NCBI RefSeq assembly: GCF_001424665.1 | Contig: NZ_LMQS01000002.1 | Coordinates: 1 to 64,000 of the forward strand | Length of the DNA: 64,000 nt | Direction: 5' to 3' | Source: Methylophilus sp. Leaf416 | Lineage (GTDB): Bacteria; Pseudomonadota; Gammaproteobacteria; Burkholderiales; Methylophilaceae | In this document: positions 19,381 to 29,361 of the stretch, piece by piece | Layout: every line of letters starts with the position of its first letter | How positions within the stretch are numbered: the stretch's first letter is position 1 | Translations under genes and position numbers: made by a program | Notes under the pieces: model-generated | What the model was told of the DNA's origin: nothing | The model's database searches: none | Seen by the model: the letters and a program-made list of their open reading frames with translations, nothing else

Positions 19381-21423
19381 CTATAATGAATGATACTGTT
19401 TTAGCAATATCTGCTGGCAAGACTGCAATGGGGCATCGCCTGCCGATTCGCGCACGGCTTTATACACACCCTGCTCAGTCAACTGCCAGGCATCCAGGTT
19501 GTCATCGAGGTATAACTGCAACCCCTCCTGCATAATGCGCAATTGCATTTCAGGGTCAGTGATCGGCCACGCCAGCTCGACACGGCGTATCATATTGCGG
19601 CTCATCCAGTCGGCGCTAGAAAGCCACATTTGGACCTGCCCATCCAGATTGAAATAGAACACGCGCGAATGCTCCAGCAAGCGGCCCACAATTGACCGGA
19701 CACGGATGCGGCCTTTCAGCGCGGGCAAATCTACCGGCAAGATGCAGGCGCCACGGATGATCAGGTCAATCTCGACACCGGCTGCGGCAGCTTTGATCAA
19801 GGCTTCGGTTAATGGGATATCTGTCAGCGCATTCATCTTGGCGATCACGCGCGCCGGTTTGCCTTGCCTGGCCAGGCGTTGCGCTTTACCCAATTGCTTG
19901 ATCATGCCAGCGTGTAGCGTGAACGGTGCCACCAGCAAATGCCGCATGCGCGGCAAGGGCAACTCGCTGGTCAAATGACGGAACAGGGCTTCCATTTCCC
20001 TGGTCAGGTCAGGATTTGCCGTGAGCATGCTCCAGTCGGTATATAAACGTGTCGTTTTCGGATTGTAGTTTCCGGTCGACAAATGCCCGTAGCGATGGAT
20101 GCTTTTCCCTTCGCGACGCATGATCAATAACATCTTGGCATGGGTTTTCAGGCCTACCACACCATACACCACCTGCGCGCCTACGGATTCCAGCGCCTCT
20201 GCCCAGTTGATATTGGCTTCTTCATCAAAACGGGCTTTGAGCTCAACCACTACCAGCACTTCTTTACCACGGCGTACCGCTTCCTGCAGCAATGACAGCA
20301 TGCGCGGATCAGCGCCGGTGCGGTAAATGGTCATACGGATAGCCAGCACATGCTCATCCTTGACTGCTTCTTCCAGCAACTGGATCACTACATCAAAGCT
20401 TTCATAAGGTTGATGTATCAATAAATCACGCTCACGCATCTGCGCCAGCAAAAGAATGTTTTTATTGATGTGTTTAGGCCACTGTGGCTGAAAAGAGGTG
20501 AACTTGAGATGATCGCCTTTTGCCATATCCGGCAGCTGGATCAGGCGGCCCAAATTCACCGGGCCATTCACGCGGTAAAGCGCCAATGCGGGCAGGTTGA
20601 ACTGTTTGAGCAGGAATTCAGCCAGCGCATCATCACACTCATGCGTGACTTCCAGGCGCACTGCTTTACCGTATTGGCGATGGGCAAGCTCTTCACGCAA
20701 AGCCATGCGCAAATTACTTACGTCATCCTCATCAACTTCAAGGTCACTGTTACGTGTGACGCGGAACTGGGAAAAGTGCAGGATTTTTGCACCTGCAAAC
20801 AGCACATGCAGGTTTGAGCGAATAATACTGGTCAGCGATACAAAACATTGCTGGCCTTTACTAATGTTACTCGGCAATTGCAACAAACGCGGCACTACGC
20901 GCGGCACGCGTACGATGGCGATTTTTTCTTCTTTATCAATCTCAATGCGGACAATAAAATTAAGCGACTTATTAGCGACCTGAGGGAAAGGATGCGATGG
21001 ATCGAGCGATACCGGCATCAGAAATGGCAACACTTCACGCTTGAAGTAATTGGCTACCCAACTGATTTGTTCTGGCGTACGCACGGTACCGGAAACCAGG
21101 TGTATCGCTTGCTCGGCAAGCGCTGGCATTAGCGCATCATTAAACAACTCATATTGTTTTGCTACCAGCGCATGTGCCATGCTGGCAATTTGTTCGCAAC
21201 CAGTAGCGGTGACCGGGCCATGCGTCACGCCTTGCTGATGCGCTTCCATTTGCAAAGGCATGCGCACTTCAAAAAATTCATCCAGATTATTGGAGACAAT
21301 GCATAAAAATCGCAGTCGCTCCAGCAGGGGGTAATCTTCGCGTTGCGCCAGGGATAATACGCGCGCATTAAAACTGAGGATACTGAGGTCTCGGTCTAAT
21401 AAAACAGAGGGGTTATTTTTCAT
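19381..21423 (-). CDS. ppk1: polyphosphate kinase 1
   Basis: 680 aa, normal length. Domains in order: N-terminal LLDRDLSILSFNARVLSLAQ; head domain; catalytic C1 with the phospho-accepting histidine in RYGHLSTGNYNPKTTRLYTD; C2 with the second HKD-like motif near LEHSRVFYFNLDG. It makes polyphosphate from ATP reversibly, at the membrane or granule. No Shine-Dalgarno is seen. A candidate -10 (TACAAT, 21431-21436) lies so close to the ATG that the mRNA may be nearly leaderless. A three-repeat Pho box (21458-21484) indicates PhoB control. First gene of a ppk1-sixA operon. Confidence 0.97.
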   Translation of the reverse strand: MKNNPSVLLDRDLSILSFNARVLSLAQREDYPLLERLRFLCIVSNNLDEFFEVRMPLQMEAHQQGVTHGPVTATGCEQIASMAHALVAKQYELFNDALMPALAEQAIHLVSGTVRTPEQISWVANYFKREVLPFLMPVSLDPSHPFPQVANKSLNFIVRIEIDKEEKIAIVRVPRVVPRLLQLPSNISKGQQCFVSLTSIIRSNLHVLFAGAKILHFSQFRVTRNSDLEVDEDDVSNLRMALREELAHRQYGKAVRLEVTHECDDALAEFLLKQFNLPALALYRVNGPVNLGRLIQLPDMAKGDHLKFTSFQPQWPKHINKNILLLAQMRERDLLIHQPYESFDVVIQLLEEAVKDEHVLAIRMTIYRTGADPRMLSLLQEAVRRGKEVLVVVELKARFDEEANINWAEALESVGAQVVYGVVGLKTHAKMLLIMRREGKSIHRYGHLSTGNYNPKTTRLYTDWSMLTANPDLTREMEALFRHLTSELPLPRMRHLLVAPFTLHAGMIKQLGKAQRLARQGKPARVIAKMNALTDIPLTEALIKAAAAGVEIDLIIRGACILPVDLPALKGRIRVRSIVGRLLEHSRVFYFNLDGQVQMWLSSADWMSRNMIRRVELAWPITDPEMQLRIMQEGLQLYLDDNLDAWQLTEQGVYKAVRESAGDAPLQSCQQILLKQYHSL

Positions 21424-21457
21424 GTCGACTATTGTAGCGCTTGGCGGCCAGCCATTT

Positions 21458-21484
21458 ATGACAGTTTTATGAAATCGTATGAAT
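21458..21484 (-). promoter_or_regulatory. Pho box (three 11-bp repeats) upstream of ppk1
   Basis: Minus-strand ATTTCATAAAACTGTCAT (21458-21475) matches 16 of 18 positions of the PhoB consensus. A further repeat, ATTCATACG, continues the 11-bp phasing to 21484. It lies 35 nt upstream of the ppk1 start codon, with a TACAAT -10 candidate at 21431-21436. Confidence 0.7.
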
Positions 21485-21499
21485 CAAAAAATTCCTCGT

Positions 21500-23038
21500 T
21501 TATAACTGCTGTATTTGTTTCAGTCGCTGACTGGCAAATGCCTTGATCGCAGATTGTTCGCTGGCCGTCATTTTGCCCACATGTTGCACCATCAGGCGGG
21601 TGCGTTGATTACCAGCCAGCAATGTTTCATGCTTGATTAAAAATGCCCAATACAAAGTAGTGAATGGACAGGCAGCCTCACCTGTTTTCAGTGTCGGGTC
21701 ATAGCGGCAGTTTGCACAATAATTACTCATGCGTTTGATATAGGCACCACTGGCGACATAAGGCTTGCTGGTGAATCTGCCACCGTTGGCATACAAGGCC
21801 ATGCCCGCCACATTTGGTAATTCCACCCACTCGACTGCGTCGACGTAGACAGCCAAAAACCAGTCTGCGACCTGCTGGGGCGAAAATTCAGCCAAAGTTG
21901 AAAACAGGCCTATGACCATCAAGCGCTGGATATGGTGTGCATATCCGGTTTCCAGGGTTTGGCCTATACATTGCGACAGGCATTGCATCTGCGTTTGTCC
22001 GGTCCAGAACCAGGCTGGCAAATCACGTTCATGCTTGAAATAGTTAGCTGACTTTAATGCCGGCATTTCCAGCCAGTAAACGCCACGTACAAATTCGCGC
22101 CAACCCAATATCTGCCGTATAAAACCCTCAACACTGGCAAGCGGCGCCTGGCCTTGCTGGTAGGCCTGCTCGGCAGCGGCAATGACTTCCCGCGGATTCA
22201 ACAGTTTAAGATTGAGCGCCGAGGCCAGCAGAGAATGCCATAAATAAGGGCTGTCTTGCCACATGGCATCCTGGTAAGTGCCAAACTGCGGTAATTTTTC
22301 TGCGATAAAATGCGAGAGCAGTTTAAGTGCCTGTGCACGCTTCACCGGCCATGGAAACTCATCCAGCTTGCCAGGATGATCGGGAAACCGTTTTTTTACT
22401 AAGGCGATGACCGCTTGAGTAAGCGCATCGGGTGCAAACCTTGGCGATGGCTTTAAATTTTGCGGACCTTCTTTACCTAAGTGTTCCCGGTTCTGCTTGT
22501 CATAGTTCCATTCACCACCGGCTGGCGCGTCGCCTTTCATCAGCAACTTGTATTTTTTGCGCATGCCGCGGTAAAAGTTTTCCATTCGCAAAGAACTACC
22601 TTTTTGCTGCTCTGCCCAACGCTGGAACTGCGGGATACTGCACATATAATGCGTGTCCTGCAGAACATCCAGCGCTACATGATGTTCCTTGGCTGTGGCC
22701 TGTAATGCCTGCAATACCCGCCAATCGCCAGGCTCGCACACTCGCATCGCTTCAGGCTGATGTTGCTGCAACATGGCTCGCCACACCGCAGCCAGGTCCG
22801 GGTAATCATGTGATTCGAGTTTGAAATAGGTAAGCGGAAAATGCCTGGCTTGCAAAGCTTCGGCAAAGTGGCGCATGGCGGATAAAAACAAGGTAATTCG
22901 CTGCCGGTGTGACCAGACATGCGTACTCTCCTGCATGACTTCTGCCATCACAATATGATCCTGAGATGGATCAAATGCTTGCAGGGCGGGGTTATCCAGC
23001 GTGAGCTGGTCACCCAAAATGATGACCAGGTTTTTCAT
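21500..23038 (-). CDS. iron-sulfur bacterial cryptochrome/photolyase (FeS-BCP, PhrB type)
   Basis: 512 aa. The N-terminal Rossmann-like antenna domain begins MKNLVIILGDQLTLDNPAL. The FAD-binding helical domain includes EGFIRQILGWREFVRGVYWLEMP and the cysteine-rich C-terminus NYCANCRYDPTLKTGEAAC. The C-x2-C-x12-C spacing, plus a cysteine in the earlier TQMQCLSQC segment, matches the four ligands of the 4Fe-4S cluster in PhrB. Such enzymes repair (6-4) photoproducts. The start at 23038 is fixed by an ATGA overlap with DUF2256. Last gene of tpiA-DUF2256-phr. Confidence 0.93.
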   Translation of the reverse strand: MKNLVIILGDQLTLDNPALQAFDPSQDHIVMAEVMQESTHVWSHRQRITLFLSAMRHFAEALQARHFPLTYFKLESHDYPDLAAVWRAMLQQHQPEAMRVCEPGDWRVLQALQATAKEHHVALDVLQDTHYMCSIPQFQRWAEQQKGSSLRMENFYRGMRKKYKLLMKGDAPAGGEWNYDKQNREHLGKEGPQNLKPSPRFAPDALTQAVIALVKKRFPDHPGKLDEFPWPVKRAQALKLLSHFIAEKLPQFGTYQDAMWQDSPYLWHSLLASALNLKLLNPREVIAAAEQAYQQGQAPLASVEGFIRQILGWREFVRGVYWLEMPALKSANYFKHERDLPAWFWTGQTQMQCLSQCIGQTLETGYAHHIQRLMVIGLFSTLAEFSPQQVADWFLAVYVDAVEWVELPNVAGMALYANGGRFTSKPYVASGAYIKRMSNYCANCRYDPTLKTGEAACPFTTLYWAFLIKHETLLAGNQRTRLMVQHVGKMTASEQSAIKAFASQRLKQIQQL

Positions 23039-23196
23039 GCTGCTGCTGATTTCGCTTGCCGCCGGCAACGTTCGGAACAGTATTTGACTGCTTCCCAGTT
23101 ATTCGCCCAGGATTTTCGCCAACTCATCTCCCTGCCGCATTGCTGGCAGGGTTTGCTGGGTAAGTGACTTTTGTTGCCTTTAAACGAAGAGATCAT
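23035..23196 (-). CDS. DUF2256 zinc-ribbon-like small protein
   Basis: 53 aa. The sequence around SKPCQQCGREMSWRKSWANNWEAVKYCSERCRRQAK carries two CxxC/CxxxC pairs (CQQC and CSERC) that probably bind a metal. DUF2256 is repeatedly found beside FeS-type photolyases; its function is unknown. Both ends are defined by overlaps: its ATG overlaps the tpiA stop, and its TGA overlaps the photolyase start (ATGA each time), so the three are translationally coupled. Confidence 0.9.
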   Translation of the reverse strand: MISSFKGNKSHLPSKPCQQCGREMSWRKSWANNWEAVKYCSERCRRQAKSAAA

Positions 23197-24023
23197 GCAA
23201 CATAGACTGGTGCAGACCTGCTGGATTCCTTTAAGGCCTGTTTTTGCTGGTAGCAACGGCTGGCGGTTTTGCAGATATCCACGAAATCTTCAGCAACCAG
23301 CGCCGCACGCCCCAGCAGGCCACCATCGATATCCGGCATCACTAACAGACTTTCAGCATTTTTAGGCGCCATACTGCCGCCATACAGGATGCGGATCTGA
23401 TCAGCAAACTCGCGGTCACGCTCGGCAATCATCATGCGGATAAACGCATGCATACGTTGAGCATGTTCAGGCGTAGCATGTTCGCCGGTACCAATCGCCC
23501 ATACCGGTTCATAGGCAATCACCATATTCAGTTTTTTTGCCAGCGCAAACGCCTTGTCGTCCAGGCCATACACTACATTCAGCATCTGGTTACGGACGAT
23601 TAACTCCGCCATGCCACCATCGCGTTCATCCAGCGTTTCACCAACACAAAAAATGGGGGTAAGCCCGGCATGCAAAGCATTCAGCAAGCGTTTGGTCGCT
23701 ACCTGGTTACTTTCCAATTTGAGGGCGCGACGTTCCGAGTGACCGACGATAGTGTAAGTGCAGCCAAATTCGGCGACCATTTTTGCCGAGATGCATGAGG
23801 TAAAAGCGCCCTCAGTAAATTGACTGACATTTTGTGCGCCCCAGGCAATCGCGGAGCCTTGTAAAGCAGACTGCGCCTGATATAAGTATACATAGGGCAG
23901 GCACACAGCCGCATCCACACCTTCAAGATGATGGAGTTCTTGTTTGAGCCGATTCAACAGGCCCTGATTTTCCAGCAAGCTGCCATGCAGCTTCCAGTTA
24001 CCGACAACTAATTTTTTGCGCAT
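23193..24023 (-). CDS. tpiA: triosephosphate isomerase (copy 1)
   Basis: 276 aa. Catalytic residues Asn9 and Lys11 (VVGNWKLHG), His95 (IVGHSERRA) and Glu172 (IAYEPVWAIG), plus the phosphate-binding LYGGSMAPKN loop, are all present. It interconverts dihydroxyacetone phosphate and glyceraldehyde-3-phosphate in the cytoplasm. The C-terminus is about 20 residues longer than usual (KQALKESSRSAPVYVA). It lies 141 nt after fba on the same strand and overlaps DUF2256. The other copy, at 45372-46154, is clearly divergent. Confidence 0.96.
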   Translation of the reverse strand: MRKKLVVGNWKLHGSLLENQGLLNRLKQELHHLEGVDAAVCLPYVYLYQAQSALQGSAIAWGAQNVSQFTEGAFTSCISAKMVAEFGCTYTIVGHSERRALKLESNQVATKRLLNALHAGLTPIFCVGETLDERDGGMAELIVRNQMLNVVYGLDDKAFALAKKLNMVIAYEPVWAIGTGEHATPEHAQRMHAFIRMMIAERDREFADQIRILYGGSMAPKNAESLLVMPDIDGGLLGRAALVAEDFVDICKTASRCYQQKQALKESSRSAPVYVA

Positions 24024-24164
24024 GATGTAAACCTTTCTATCATGCCCCCTTGGTTAGGATTATTTTTTAAGAGCAAGCGTTTAAGTTGGATGATGTGTTT
24101 CGAGTACCAGTTAGCTGGCAACGTTATTATCTATGGCAGCTTTACCCAACAACCGTTCAATCAT

Positions 24165-25199
24165 TTAATAAATGGCGGCCATTTTTTCCAGGGAAACCAC
24201 TTTTATTTTACCCGCCTGCCCTGCACTGCCAAATGCTTCAAAGCGCTCCTTACAAAGCTGTTGCGCGGCGTTGGTTGCCTCTTTAAAGTAACCCCGTGGA
24301 TCGAACTCTTCCGGATGTTCTACGAAGTATTCGCGAATGGCTGCAGTCATTGCGAGGCGGATATCGGTATCAATATTGACTTTGCGTACACCGCTCTTGA
24401 TGCCTTCCACAATCTGGGAAACCGGAACCCCATAGGTTTCCTTGATGTTACCGCCATAATGGCGGATTCTTTCCAGGAATTCTTGCGGCACACTTGAAGA
24501 ACCATGCATGACAAGATGCGTATTAGGAATCTTGGCGTGAATTTCCTGGATACGCTTGATGGATAAGGTATCCGCTGACGGCGGACGTGTGAATTTATAT
24601 GCACCGTGACTGGTGCCAATCGCAATAGCCAGCGCATCTACTTTGGTCGCTTCAACAAACGCAGCCGCTTCGTCCGGGTCGGTCAATAGCTGGGATTCAT
24701 CCAGCTTTCCTTCGGCGCCTACGCCATCCTCTTCTCCAGCCATGCCGGTTTCAAGTGATCCCAGTACACCTAATTCGCCTTCTACAGAAACACCCACTGC
24801 ATGAGCAAACTCTACCACGCGCCGTGTCACATCCATGTTGTATTCATAACTGGCCGGGGTTTTGTGATCTTCTTTTAACGATCCATCCATCATCACGCTG
24901 GAGAAGCCGCTACGGATCGCCATCTGGCAAATTTTGGGAGAAGTGCCGTGGTCCTGGTGCATACACACCGGAATATGTGGAAACTGCTCGATGGCTGCTT
25001 CTACCATCTTGCGCAGAAAGGACTCGCCAGCATAGCCACGTGCCCCAGCCGAAGCCTGCAAAATAACCGCACTGTTTACTTCGTCAGCAGCTTTCATAAT
25101 GGAGATGATCTGCTCCATATTATTGATATTGAAAGCAGGATAGCCGTAACTATTTTCGGCGGCGTGATCGAGTAACTGCCTGAGGGAAATCAATGCCAT
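24165..25199 (-). CDS. fba: fructose-bisphosphate aldolase, class II
   Basis: 344 aa. Class II zinc-aldolase features: VCMHQDHG and the later [12 protein letters not shown] give the metal-ligand histidines, and [12 protein letters not shown] and [15 protein letters not shown] follow. It belongs to the Calvin-cycle-type subgroup (longer form). It cleaves or forms fructose-1,6-bisphosphate; in ribulose-monophosphate methylotrophs it serves both carbon rearrangement and gluconeogenesis. AAGGAG precedes the ATG. It lies 11 nt after fbp, so both are co-transcribed. Confidence 0.97.
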   Translation of the reverse strand: MALISLRQLLDHAAENSYGYPAFNINNMEQIISIMKAADEVNSAVILQASAGARGYAGESFLRKMVEAAIEQFPHIPVCMHQDHGTSPKICQMAIRSGFSSVMMDGSLKEDHKTPASYEYNMDVTRRVVEFAHAVGVSVEGELGVLGSLETGMAGEEDGVGAEGKLDESQLLTDPDEAAAFVEATKVDALAIAIGTSHGAYKFTRPPSADTLSIKRIQEIHAKIPNTHLVMHGSSSVPQEFLERIRHYGGNIKETYGVPVSQIVEGIKSGVRKVNIDTDIRLAMTAAIREYFVEHPEEFDPRGYFKEATNAAQQLCKERFEAFGSAGQAGKIKVVSLEKMAAIY

Positions 25200-25210
25200 G
25201 CAAAACTCCT

Positions 25211-26188
25211 TTATTCTGTGGCTTGCTGGTGATATTCACGCAAGCGCTGGATTTCTTTTTTGGAACCCAGTAAAACCGGGACCCGTTGGTGGCAGGACGT
25301 GGGTTGTATCGCGAGGACATCTTCCAGGCCAGTGATGCTCTCACCGCCCGCCTGTGCCACTAGCAGGCTCATCGGGTTGGCTTCATACAATAATCTTAAA
25401 CGCCCGGCCTTGATCGGCTGTTTATTGTCGCTTGGATATAAGAACACACCACCACGCGCCAGGATGCGATGCACATCCATCACCATACTGGCGCACCAGC
25501 GCATATTGAAATCACGGCCGCGTTCACCTTCTGCGCCTTGTAAACATTCATCTATGTAACGCTTCACTGCTGGTTGCCAGTAACGTTGATTGCTGGCGTT
25601 AATGGCGAATTCGGAAGTCTCAGCTGGAATTTCGACCGTTTGTTGGGTAAGCACAAAGCTGTCATTTTCATGGTCAAGCGTAAATACATGTGTACCTTGG
25701 CCTAGCGTCAATACCATTAAAGTCGCTGGCCCATACATAATGTACAGCGCTGCCCGTTGTGCCTGTCCTGGTTGTAGAAAAGCCTGCTCGCCCTGGGTTG
25801 CCACACCGGTATTCGGTAATATAGAGAAAATACTGCCGACCACGCCATTGATAGATAAGTTGGAAGAACCATCCAGCGGGTCCATGCAGACCAGAAACGG
25901 TGCATCCACGGTTTCAAAAACAATCGCTTCTTCTGTTTCTTCAGAGACTACACCGGCTACCACGGCAGAAGCACGAAATTGTTCAAGAGCGACTTCATGA
26001 CTACGGATATCCAGTTGCATCTGGGTTTCACCCTGCACATTCGTACTGGTGGTTTTCTCGGTCACCCCTTGTAATGCGCCTTGCTTGACCAGGTCAGCAA
26101 TCTCAATACCAGCCTGGGCTGCGTGCCATATCAGCACGTTCAATGCATGATTCAGTGAAACCTGTTTCAGAAATACATCCAATTGCAT
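25211..26188 (-). CDS. fbp: fructose-1,6-bisphosphatase, class 1
   Basis: 325 aa. Metal and substrate motifs of class 1 enzymes: [11 protein letters not shown], then [23 protein letters not shown], and later [39 protein letters not shown]. It dephosphorylates fructose-1,6-bisphosphate, the committed step of gluconeogenesis. First gene of fbp-fba(-tpiA); AAAGG lies before the ATG. The 266 nt upstream (26189-26454) contain no gene. Confidence 0.97.
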   Translation of the reverse strand: MQLDVFLKQVSLNHALNVLIWHAAQAGIEIADLVKQGALQGVTEKTTSTNVQGETQMQLDIRSHEVALEQFRASAVVAGVVSEETEEAIVFETVDAPFLVCMDPLDGSSNLSINGVVGSIFSILPNTGVATQGEQAFLQPGQAQRAALYIMYGPATLMVLTLGQGTHVFTLDHENDSFVLTQQTVEIPAETSEFAINASNQRYWQPAVKRYIDECLQGAEGERGRDFNMRWCASMVMDVHRILARGGVFLYPSDNKQPIKAGRLRLLYEANPMSLLVAQAGGESITGLEDVLAIQPTSCHQRVPVLLGSKKEIQRLREYHQQATE

Positions 26189-26454
26189 GGCAGATACCTT
26201 TGTTATGGTTTTAGCGATACTTGCAGCGAAACTTTAACCCACCTTCATGCGGCCCTAAATAAAGAAGACAGACTGGAAACCCCTGCACTAACCTCAATCA
26301 GAAGTTTAACTATGCAATGTCTATGCCTGTTTTCTATTCGCTGTTTTCTATTGGGTAGACGTTACATCTTAAAGATTGTTCAACAATCTTATAACAGTAG
26401 TGTGTCAATTTACGCCAAACTCACTGCGAAGCGCAAATTGAATTGAAAAGAGGA

Positions 26455-27249
26455 TTAGCGCGAAAACACTAATTCTTGCAGGGCATGCTGCGCAGCGATA
26501 AAGCCGAAACTGGCAGTGACACAAATACTGGAACCATAACCGGCGCAATTCAGGCCGGTCAATCCTGCCTGGGTATCACAGGCTTCTGCTGGTTTTTCCA
26601 CCGGCTCATCGGAATACACCGCAGTGATGCCGAATTTGGCTGATTTTTTGTTATCACTGGCTTTGGGAAAACCATGATCACGACGCAACTGATTACGGAT
26701 TTTTGCCAGCATACGGTCGCCATGCACATGCGCCAGATCCGCCAGCCGGATACGTGTCGCATCGAGCTTGCCGCCAGCACTACCCACCACAATCAGCGGC
26801 AATTGCTGCTGATGGCAATAATTTGCAAGTGCAATTTTCGCTTTGGTATCATCCATGCAATCGACCACGATGTCCGGGCGCATTGCTAGTACCGCTGCCA
26901 TATTTTCTGCTGAAATAAAGTCCTCGATCTCAACCACGTCACAGGCCGGATTAATCTGCGCAATCCGCTCATGCATGGCAGTGACTTTTGCTTTACCTAC
27001 ACTTTCATCCAGCGCATGGATTTGCCGATTGATATTGGATACCGAAATATTATCCAGGTCGACCAGGGTCAGCTTGCCCACGGCATTGCGCGCCAGTGCT
27101 TCTACTGTCCATGAGCCAACACCGCCCAGGCCTATCACCAATACATGCGCCGCTTGCAGTTGCTGCAAGCCTTGCTCGCCATATAACCGACGCACGCCGG
27201 AAAAGCGGCGTTCATTATCTTCTGCCACGACTGTATTTGCTAATATCAC
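26455..27249 (-). CDS. tcdA: tRNA threonylcarbamoyladenosine dehydratase TcdA
   Basis: 264 aa E1-like (ThiF) protein. It shows RRFSGVRRLYGEQGLQQLQ, the nucleotide-binding VLVIGLGGVGSWTVEALARNAVGKLTLVDLD, NINRQIHAL and DCMDDTKAKIALANYCH. TcdA cyclises t6A37 of ANN-decoding tRNAs to ct6A in an ATP-dependent reaction. The start is GTG: its first bases overlap the acpS stop as GTGA. Last gene of the rpoE-to-acpS chain on this strand. Confidence 0.93.
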   Translation of the reverse strand: MILANTVVAEDNERRFSGVRRLYGEQGLQQLQAAHVLVIGLGGVGSWTVEALARNAVGKLTLVDLDNISVSNINRQIHALDESVGKAKVTAMHERIAQINPACDVVEIEDFISAENMAAVLAMRPDIVVDCMDDTKAKIALANYCHQQQLPLIVVGSAGGKLDATRIRLADLAHVHGDRMLAKIRNQLRRDHGFPKASDNKKSAKFGITAVYSDEPVEKPAEACDTQAGLTGLNCAGYGSSICVTASFGFIAAQHALQELVFSR

Positions 27250-27632
27250 TTGCTTACGGTTTCCAGTACGACATAAGCCAGCGCCAGATTTTTTTCGTCG
27301 CTGATACTGATATGTGACTGGTGGATATGATGTTGTTTGAGGAAGCCTTGTAACGTCGCGGCCAATTGCAGCAGTGGCCGACCCAACGCATCGTGGGTGA
27401 CAGCAATATTATGAAAGCTGACATCGCCGCGAATTCCGGTACCAATGGCTTTGGCAAAGGCTTCCTTGGCGGCAAACCGCTTGGCAAGAAAGCGCGCTTT
27501 TAACTGGCTGGCCTGGTAATCCGCCCATTCAGATTCGGCCAGAATGCGTTTGGCAAATGGCTCACCAAACTGGTCCAGCGAGGCTTGAATGCGCTCGACT
27601 TCAACAATATCAGTCCCTATTCCAAAGATCAT
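27246..27632 (-). CDS. acpS: holo-[acyl-carrier-protein] synthase
   Basis: 128 aa. FGIGTDIVEVERI at the start and ARFLAKRFAAKEAFAKAIGTG carry the Mg-binding Asp and Glu of the AcpS family. It attaches 4'-phosphopantetheine from CoA to acyl carrier protein. The ATG at 27632 opens directly into the conserved motif; five extra codons upstream are less likely. It overlaps tcdA by 4 nt and lies 110 nt after pdxJ. Confidence 0.96.
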   Translation of the reverse strand: MIFGIGTDIVEVERIQASLDQFGEPFAKRILAESEWADYQASQLKARFLAKRFAAKEAFAKAIGTGIRGDVSFHNIAVTHDALGRPLLQLAATLQGFLKQHHIHQSHISISDEKNLALAYVVLETVSK

Positions 27633-27742
27633 TTGACCACCTCGCAAAACAATTTTGCATTGATATTAGGCATCGCCAAATACTTTTAACAGACGCATTC
27701 GTATGAATGACTCACTACAATTATAAAACTGGATGGGCTGCA

Positions 27743-28471
27743 TTACCTGGCTGAAAACTCTTTCATCAGGGATTTCATCTCACGCACCGCATTATCCCAA
27801 CCGACAAACAAGGCATGCGCGACGATAGCATGGCCGATATTCAGCTCTTCAAACCCCGGCAAACGCGCGATGCGGTGTACGTTGTGATAATGCAGGCCAT
27901 GCCCGGCATTGACTACCAGGCCACTGGCTTTCGCATGATGCAGGGCTGCCTCTACTCTGCGTAACTCTTCAGTTTGCGTTTTTTCAGTGTCCGCATCGGC
28001 AAATGTACCGGTATGTATTTCGATCACCGGTGCACCGATTTTCACTGCGGCATCGATCTGTGCCAGATCCGGCGCGATAAACAATGACACGCGTATCCCC
28101 TGGTCCGACAGTTTCTTGACCGCATGTTCCACTTTGGCGTAGTGTGTGAGCACGTCTAAACCACCCTCGGTGGTGCGCTCTTCGCGACGTTCCGGCACCA
28201 GGCAAACATCCTGCGGTTTCACCTGGATCGCGATATCCAGCATTTCATCGGTCACCGCACATTCAAGATTCATCTTGGTTTGGAGCAAAGGCCGCAAAGC
28301 AAAAATATCCGCATCCTGCATATGGCGTCTATCTTCACGCAAATGCAACGTAATACTGTCCGCACCAGACTGTTCAGCACGCAATGCTGCCTGCACTACA
28401 CTGGGGTACCTGGTACCACGTGCCTGGCGAATTGTGGCGACATGGTCAATATTCACACCTAATTTCAACAT
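27743..28471 (-). CDS. pdxJ: pyridoxine 5'-phosphate synthase
   Basis: 242 aa TIM-barrel. The N-terminus [19 protein letters not shown], the [17 protein letters not shown] motif, EIHTGTFAD and [11 protein letters not shown] are diagnostic of PdxJ. It condenses 1-deoxyxylulose-5-phosphate with aminoacetone phosphate in the DXP-dependent vitamin B6 route. The pdxJ-acpS order after recO is classical for proteobacteria. A 114-nt gap separates it from recO. Confidence 0.97.
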   Translation of the reverse strand: MLKLGVNIDHVATIRQARGTRYPSVVQAALRAEQSGADSITLHLREDRRHMQDADIFALRPLLQTKMNLECAVTDEMLDIAIQVKPQDVCLVPERREERTTEGGLDVLTHYAKVEHAVKKLSDQGIRVSLFIAPDLAQIDAAVKIGAPVIEIHTGTFADADTEKTQTEELRRVEAALHHAKASGLVVNAGHGLHYHNVHRIARLPGFEELNIGHAIVAHALFVGWDNAVREMKSLMKEFSAR

Positions 28472-28585
28472 ATGTTCTTTCGATTGCTTTGGCTGGCTGC
28501 CACATTTTTTTGAATTATAAACTTAGCCAGCGCATGCTCTCAACAATCTGGCTATTTAAGGCTTTTTATTTCACGCTAGATAAGC

Positions 28586-29338
28586 TTAGAAGTCTTGCAG
28601 ATCGACCAGCAACTGGCGGGTATGCAAGGGCTTTTCACCAAGGTAATGCTGTAACAAATAGCGCATCAATTGCTTGCTTTGCACCTGTGTGGTTGTGTTG
28701 CTGTAACTTCCACGGGCCATATCGAGCAAGGACCGGCCTTGAATCAGCACACCATTCTTGGTAACGTTTAAGGCACAAGCGCCATAGTCGGCTTCGAATC
28801 GATAGGTTTCTTCGGCATGAATAATCTCGCCATTTTCATCATGCGTCAGTGGCACGGCATAACCCAGCTCTTGCAACATTTTCAATTCAAACCGGCGCAT
28901 GATTTCTGCCAGTTGGCCACTGCCGGTTTCGTGTGTAAGCGTAGAAAGTATTTGTACGGTTTCGGCGTAATACTCAAACAGTTGCGCATGCGCATCGTCG
29001 CGCGGCAGCAGGCGTAACAACAACTCGTTCATGTAAAAACCGCACATCAGCGCGTCACCTTTAAGCAGGGTCAGGCCAGTCAGCCATTCCAGGCCGTGCA
29101 GGGTTTTGAGTTCATTCTTACCTGACCAGGTGCCAGCCAGTTGCTGAAAAGATTGCAACATGCCGCGCATGGCTGAAAGCGGCCGACGCGCGCCTTTGGC
29201 TACGCCGGCAATCCGTCCAAAATCGCGGCTGAACATTTCAACCACCAGGCTGGTTTCTTTGAAAGGATACGTGTGGAGAATAAAGACTGGCTGTTGCGAT
29301 TGCTTGAGTGCAGCAGCATTAGGGATGCTCACAGCCAT
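28586..29338 (-). CDS. recO: DNA repair protein RecO
   Basis: 250 aa. The N-terminal OB-fold has FILHTYPFKETSLVVEMFSRDFGRIAGVAKGARR, followed by the helical domain (CGFYMNELLLRLLPRDDAHAQLF). It loads RecA with RecR on SSB-coated single strands. No zinc cysteines are present, as usual in proteobacterial RecO. It lies 23 nt after era. Confidence 0.95.
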   Translation of the reverse strand: MAVSIPNAAALKQSQQPVFILHTYPFKETSLVVEMFSRDFGRIAGVAKGARRPLSAMRGMLQSFQQLAGTWSGKNELKTLHGLEWLTGLTLLKGDALMCGFYMNELLLRLLPRDDAHAQLFEYYAETVQILSTLTHETGSGQLAEIMRRFELKMLQELGYAVPLTHDENGEIIHAEETYRFEADYGACALNVTKNGVLIQGRSLLDMARGSYSNTTTQVQSKQLMRYLLQHYLGEKPLHTRQLLVDLQDF

Positions 29339-29361
29339 GATGCGACCGCCAGTGCAGGCGA

